DNA of 7,452 nt. It comes from Rhodospirillaceae bacterium. Lineage in GTDB: Bacteria > Pseudomonadota > Alphaproteobacteria > UBA9219. The stretch's first letter is position 1. Each line of letters begins with the position of its first letter. The notes below the pieces were generated by a model, which made no database searches, was not told the origin of the DNA, and saw only the letters and a program-made list of their open reading frames with translations. Below are positions 6,478 through 7,452 of this stretch, in pieces. The stretch spans positions 1 through 7,452 of the forward strand of contig DOBW01000188.1 of the NCBI GenBank assembly GCA_003504035.1, in the 5' to 3' direction. The translations under genes were made by a program, and so were the position numbers.

Positions 6478-7452
6478 TTATTTTCCTGTGTCCGAGAGTT
6501 TTTGCCCTGCATATTTGCGTTCCCAGATGTTGGCGCACCAGTTTTGGTTATTGATGTACCACTTTACTGTTTCACGGAGGCCTTCATCCAGAGGTATTTG
6601 CGGTTGCCAGCCAAGTTCGTTCCTTATTTTTGAGGAATCCATGGAATAGCGGAAGTCATGTCCTGGTCTATCTTCGACAAAAGTAATGAGATCACGCGAA
6701 CATTGGTTTGGCTTTTCTTCATCGAAGATGTCGCACAAACTGTGGATGATCTCGATATTGCTTTTTTCGTTGTTCCCACTGACGTTATATTTTTCACCAA
6801 TGCATCCTTTGGAAAAGATCAAATAAAGCGCTTTGGCGTGATCTTCGACATGAAGCCAGTCACGAACATTTTCACCTTGCCCATAAAGAGGGATAGGATC
6901 GCCTTTTAAAGCCTTGGCAATGGCAAGAGGAAGAAGTTTTTCGGGAAACTGAAGGGGGCCATAAGTGTTGGAAGCATTTGAAATAATAACAGGCAAATCA
7001 TGTGTTTTGTGCCATGCGCGCGCTAGATGATCCGCTGCGGCTTTGGTTGCAGCATAGGGAGAGTTGGGGGCATAGGCTGTTTCTTCGGTAAAACTTCCCT
7101 CTTTGCCCAATGATCCATAAACCTCATCTGTTGAAACGTGAAGAAAGCGAAAGGTGTCGTGTTTTTTAGCTCCTTCTTTTGAGGCAAGATAAATGCGCGT
7201 TGTTTCCAAAAGAGAATAGGTACCCACAATATTGGTGCGTAAAAAATCGGCAGGCGCATCAATGGATCGGTCAACATGTGTTTCTGCGGCAAGATGAATA
7301 ATGCCATCAGGGGCTGTGTCCATGAAAATCTGGGCCATGGCACGTGCATTGGCGATGTCGGCTTCAACAAGCTGAAAAAGAGGGTCATTGGCAAGAATGC
7401 CAACAGATTCACGGCTTCCGGCATAGGTAAGAGAATCAATGCCAATAATATG
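6478..7452 (-). CDS. rmlB: dTDP-glucose 4,6-dehydratase RmlB, N-terminus beyond the right edge
   Basis: 324 residues are visible, in frame to the last base of the window. Compared with the usual length of about 350, only some 25 N-terminal residues, containing the GxxGFIG NAD-binding loop, are missing. The visible part begins HIIGIDSLTYAGS, matching the VDxLTYAGN segment after the first strand in RmlB. Then come HLAAETHVDRSID (53-65), the catalytic STDEVYG (107-113, with the Asp-Glu pair of the dehydratase step), YAATK (133-137), NTYGPLQFPEKLLPL, NVRDWLHVEDHAKAL and, near the end, VEDRPGHDFRYSMD. The ATG at 7338 is internal and should not be taken as the start. The enzyme converts dTDP-glucose to dTDP-4-keto-6-deoxyglucose, feeding RmlC and RmlD. 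It is the first visible gene of the operon; the promoter lies outside the window. Also called rfbB. Confidence 0.95.
   Translation of the reverse strand, partial: HIIGIDSLTYAGSRESVGILANDPLFQLVEADIANARAMAQIFMDTAPDGIIHLAAETHVDRSIDAPADFLRTNIVGTYSLLETTRIYLASKEGAKKHDTFRFLHVSTDEVYGSLGKEGSFTEETAYAPNSPYAATKAAADHLARAWHKTHDLPVIISNASNTYGPLQFPEKLLPLAIAKALKGDPIPLYGQGENVRDWLHVEDHAKALYLIFSKGCIGEKYNVSGNNEKSNIEIIHSLCDIFDEEKPNQCSRDLITFVEDRPGHDFRYSMDSSKIRNELGWQPQIPLDEGLRETVKWYINNQNWCANIWERKYAGQKLSDTGK

Noticed and set aside
7023..7445. 140-codon minus-strand frame at the right edge
   Set aside because: It is an alternate frame of rmlB, whose true frame carries all family motifs through the same bases.

Overview
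This window looks like a chromosomal segment of an alphaproteobacterium with moderate GC content. The main taxonomic clue is on the left. A DUF721/DciA-like gene is followed on the same strand by a secreted-protein gene, and it faces a piece of mutY on the opposite strand; as far as I recall, this is a typical alphaproteobacterial arrangement. The exact lineage cannot be read from the sequence.

Left part (1-1004). The 5' end of an exported-protein gene (minus strand, cut by the left edge) has a good sigma70-like promoter. Next is a complete DUF721/DciA-like gene (minus strand). Its real start is probably 683, although the frame stays open to 875. The region just upstream of that start holds, on the plus strand, a fragment of the C-terminal domain of the adenine glycosylase MutY. 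The rest of mutY is missing, so the gene appears to have been lost by internal deletion.

Middle (1005-1784). A single plus-strand gene encodes a secreted protein of unknown function. It converges on the next operon with only 7 bases between the stop codons.

Right part (1792-7452). Five minus-strand genes form a tightly packed operon, read from right to left: rmlB (5' end beyond the window), rmlD, rmlA, a WecA/WbpL-type polyprenyl-phosphate sugar-1-phosphate transferase, and a membrane-bound WbpM/PglF/CapD-type UDP-GlcNAc 4,6-dehydratase. Junctions are 3 bases apart or overlap by 1 to 4 bases, which implies one transcript and translational coupling. RmlA, RmlB and RmlD are three of the four dTDP-L-rhamnose enzymes; rmlC is absent from the window and may lie to the right. 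The last two genes make a UDP-4-keto-6-deoxy-hexosamine and start a lipid-linked glycan on undecaprenyl phosphate. The block therefore reads as one end of an O-antigen, capsule or other surface polysaccharide locus.

I see no RNA gene, CRISPR array, insertion sequence, or strong intrinsic terminator. I also see no clear sign of a novel defence or mobile system. The most informative anomaly is the mutY remnant beside the polysaccharide cluster.
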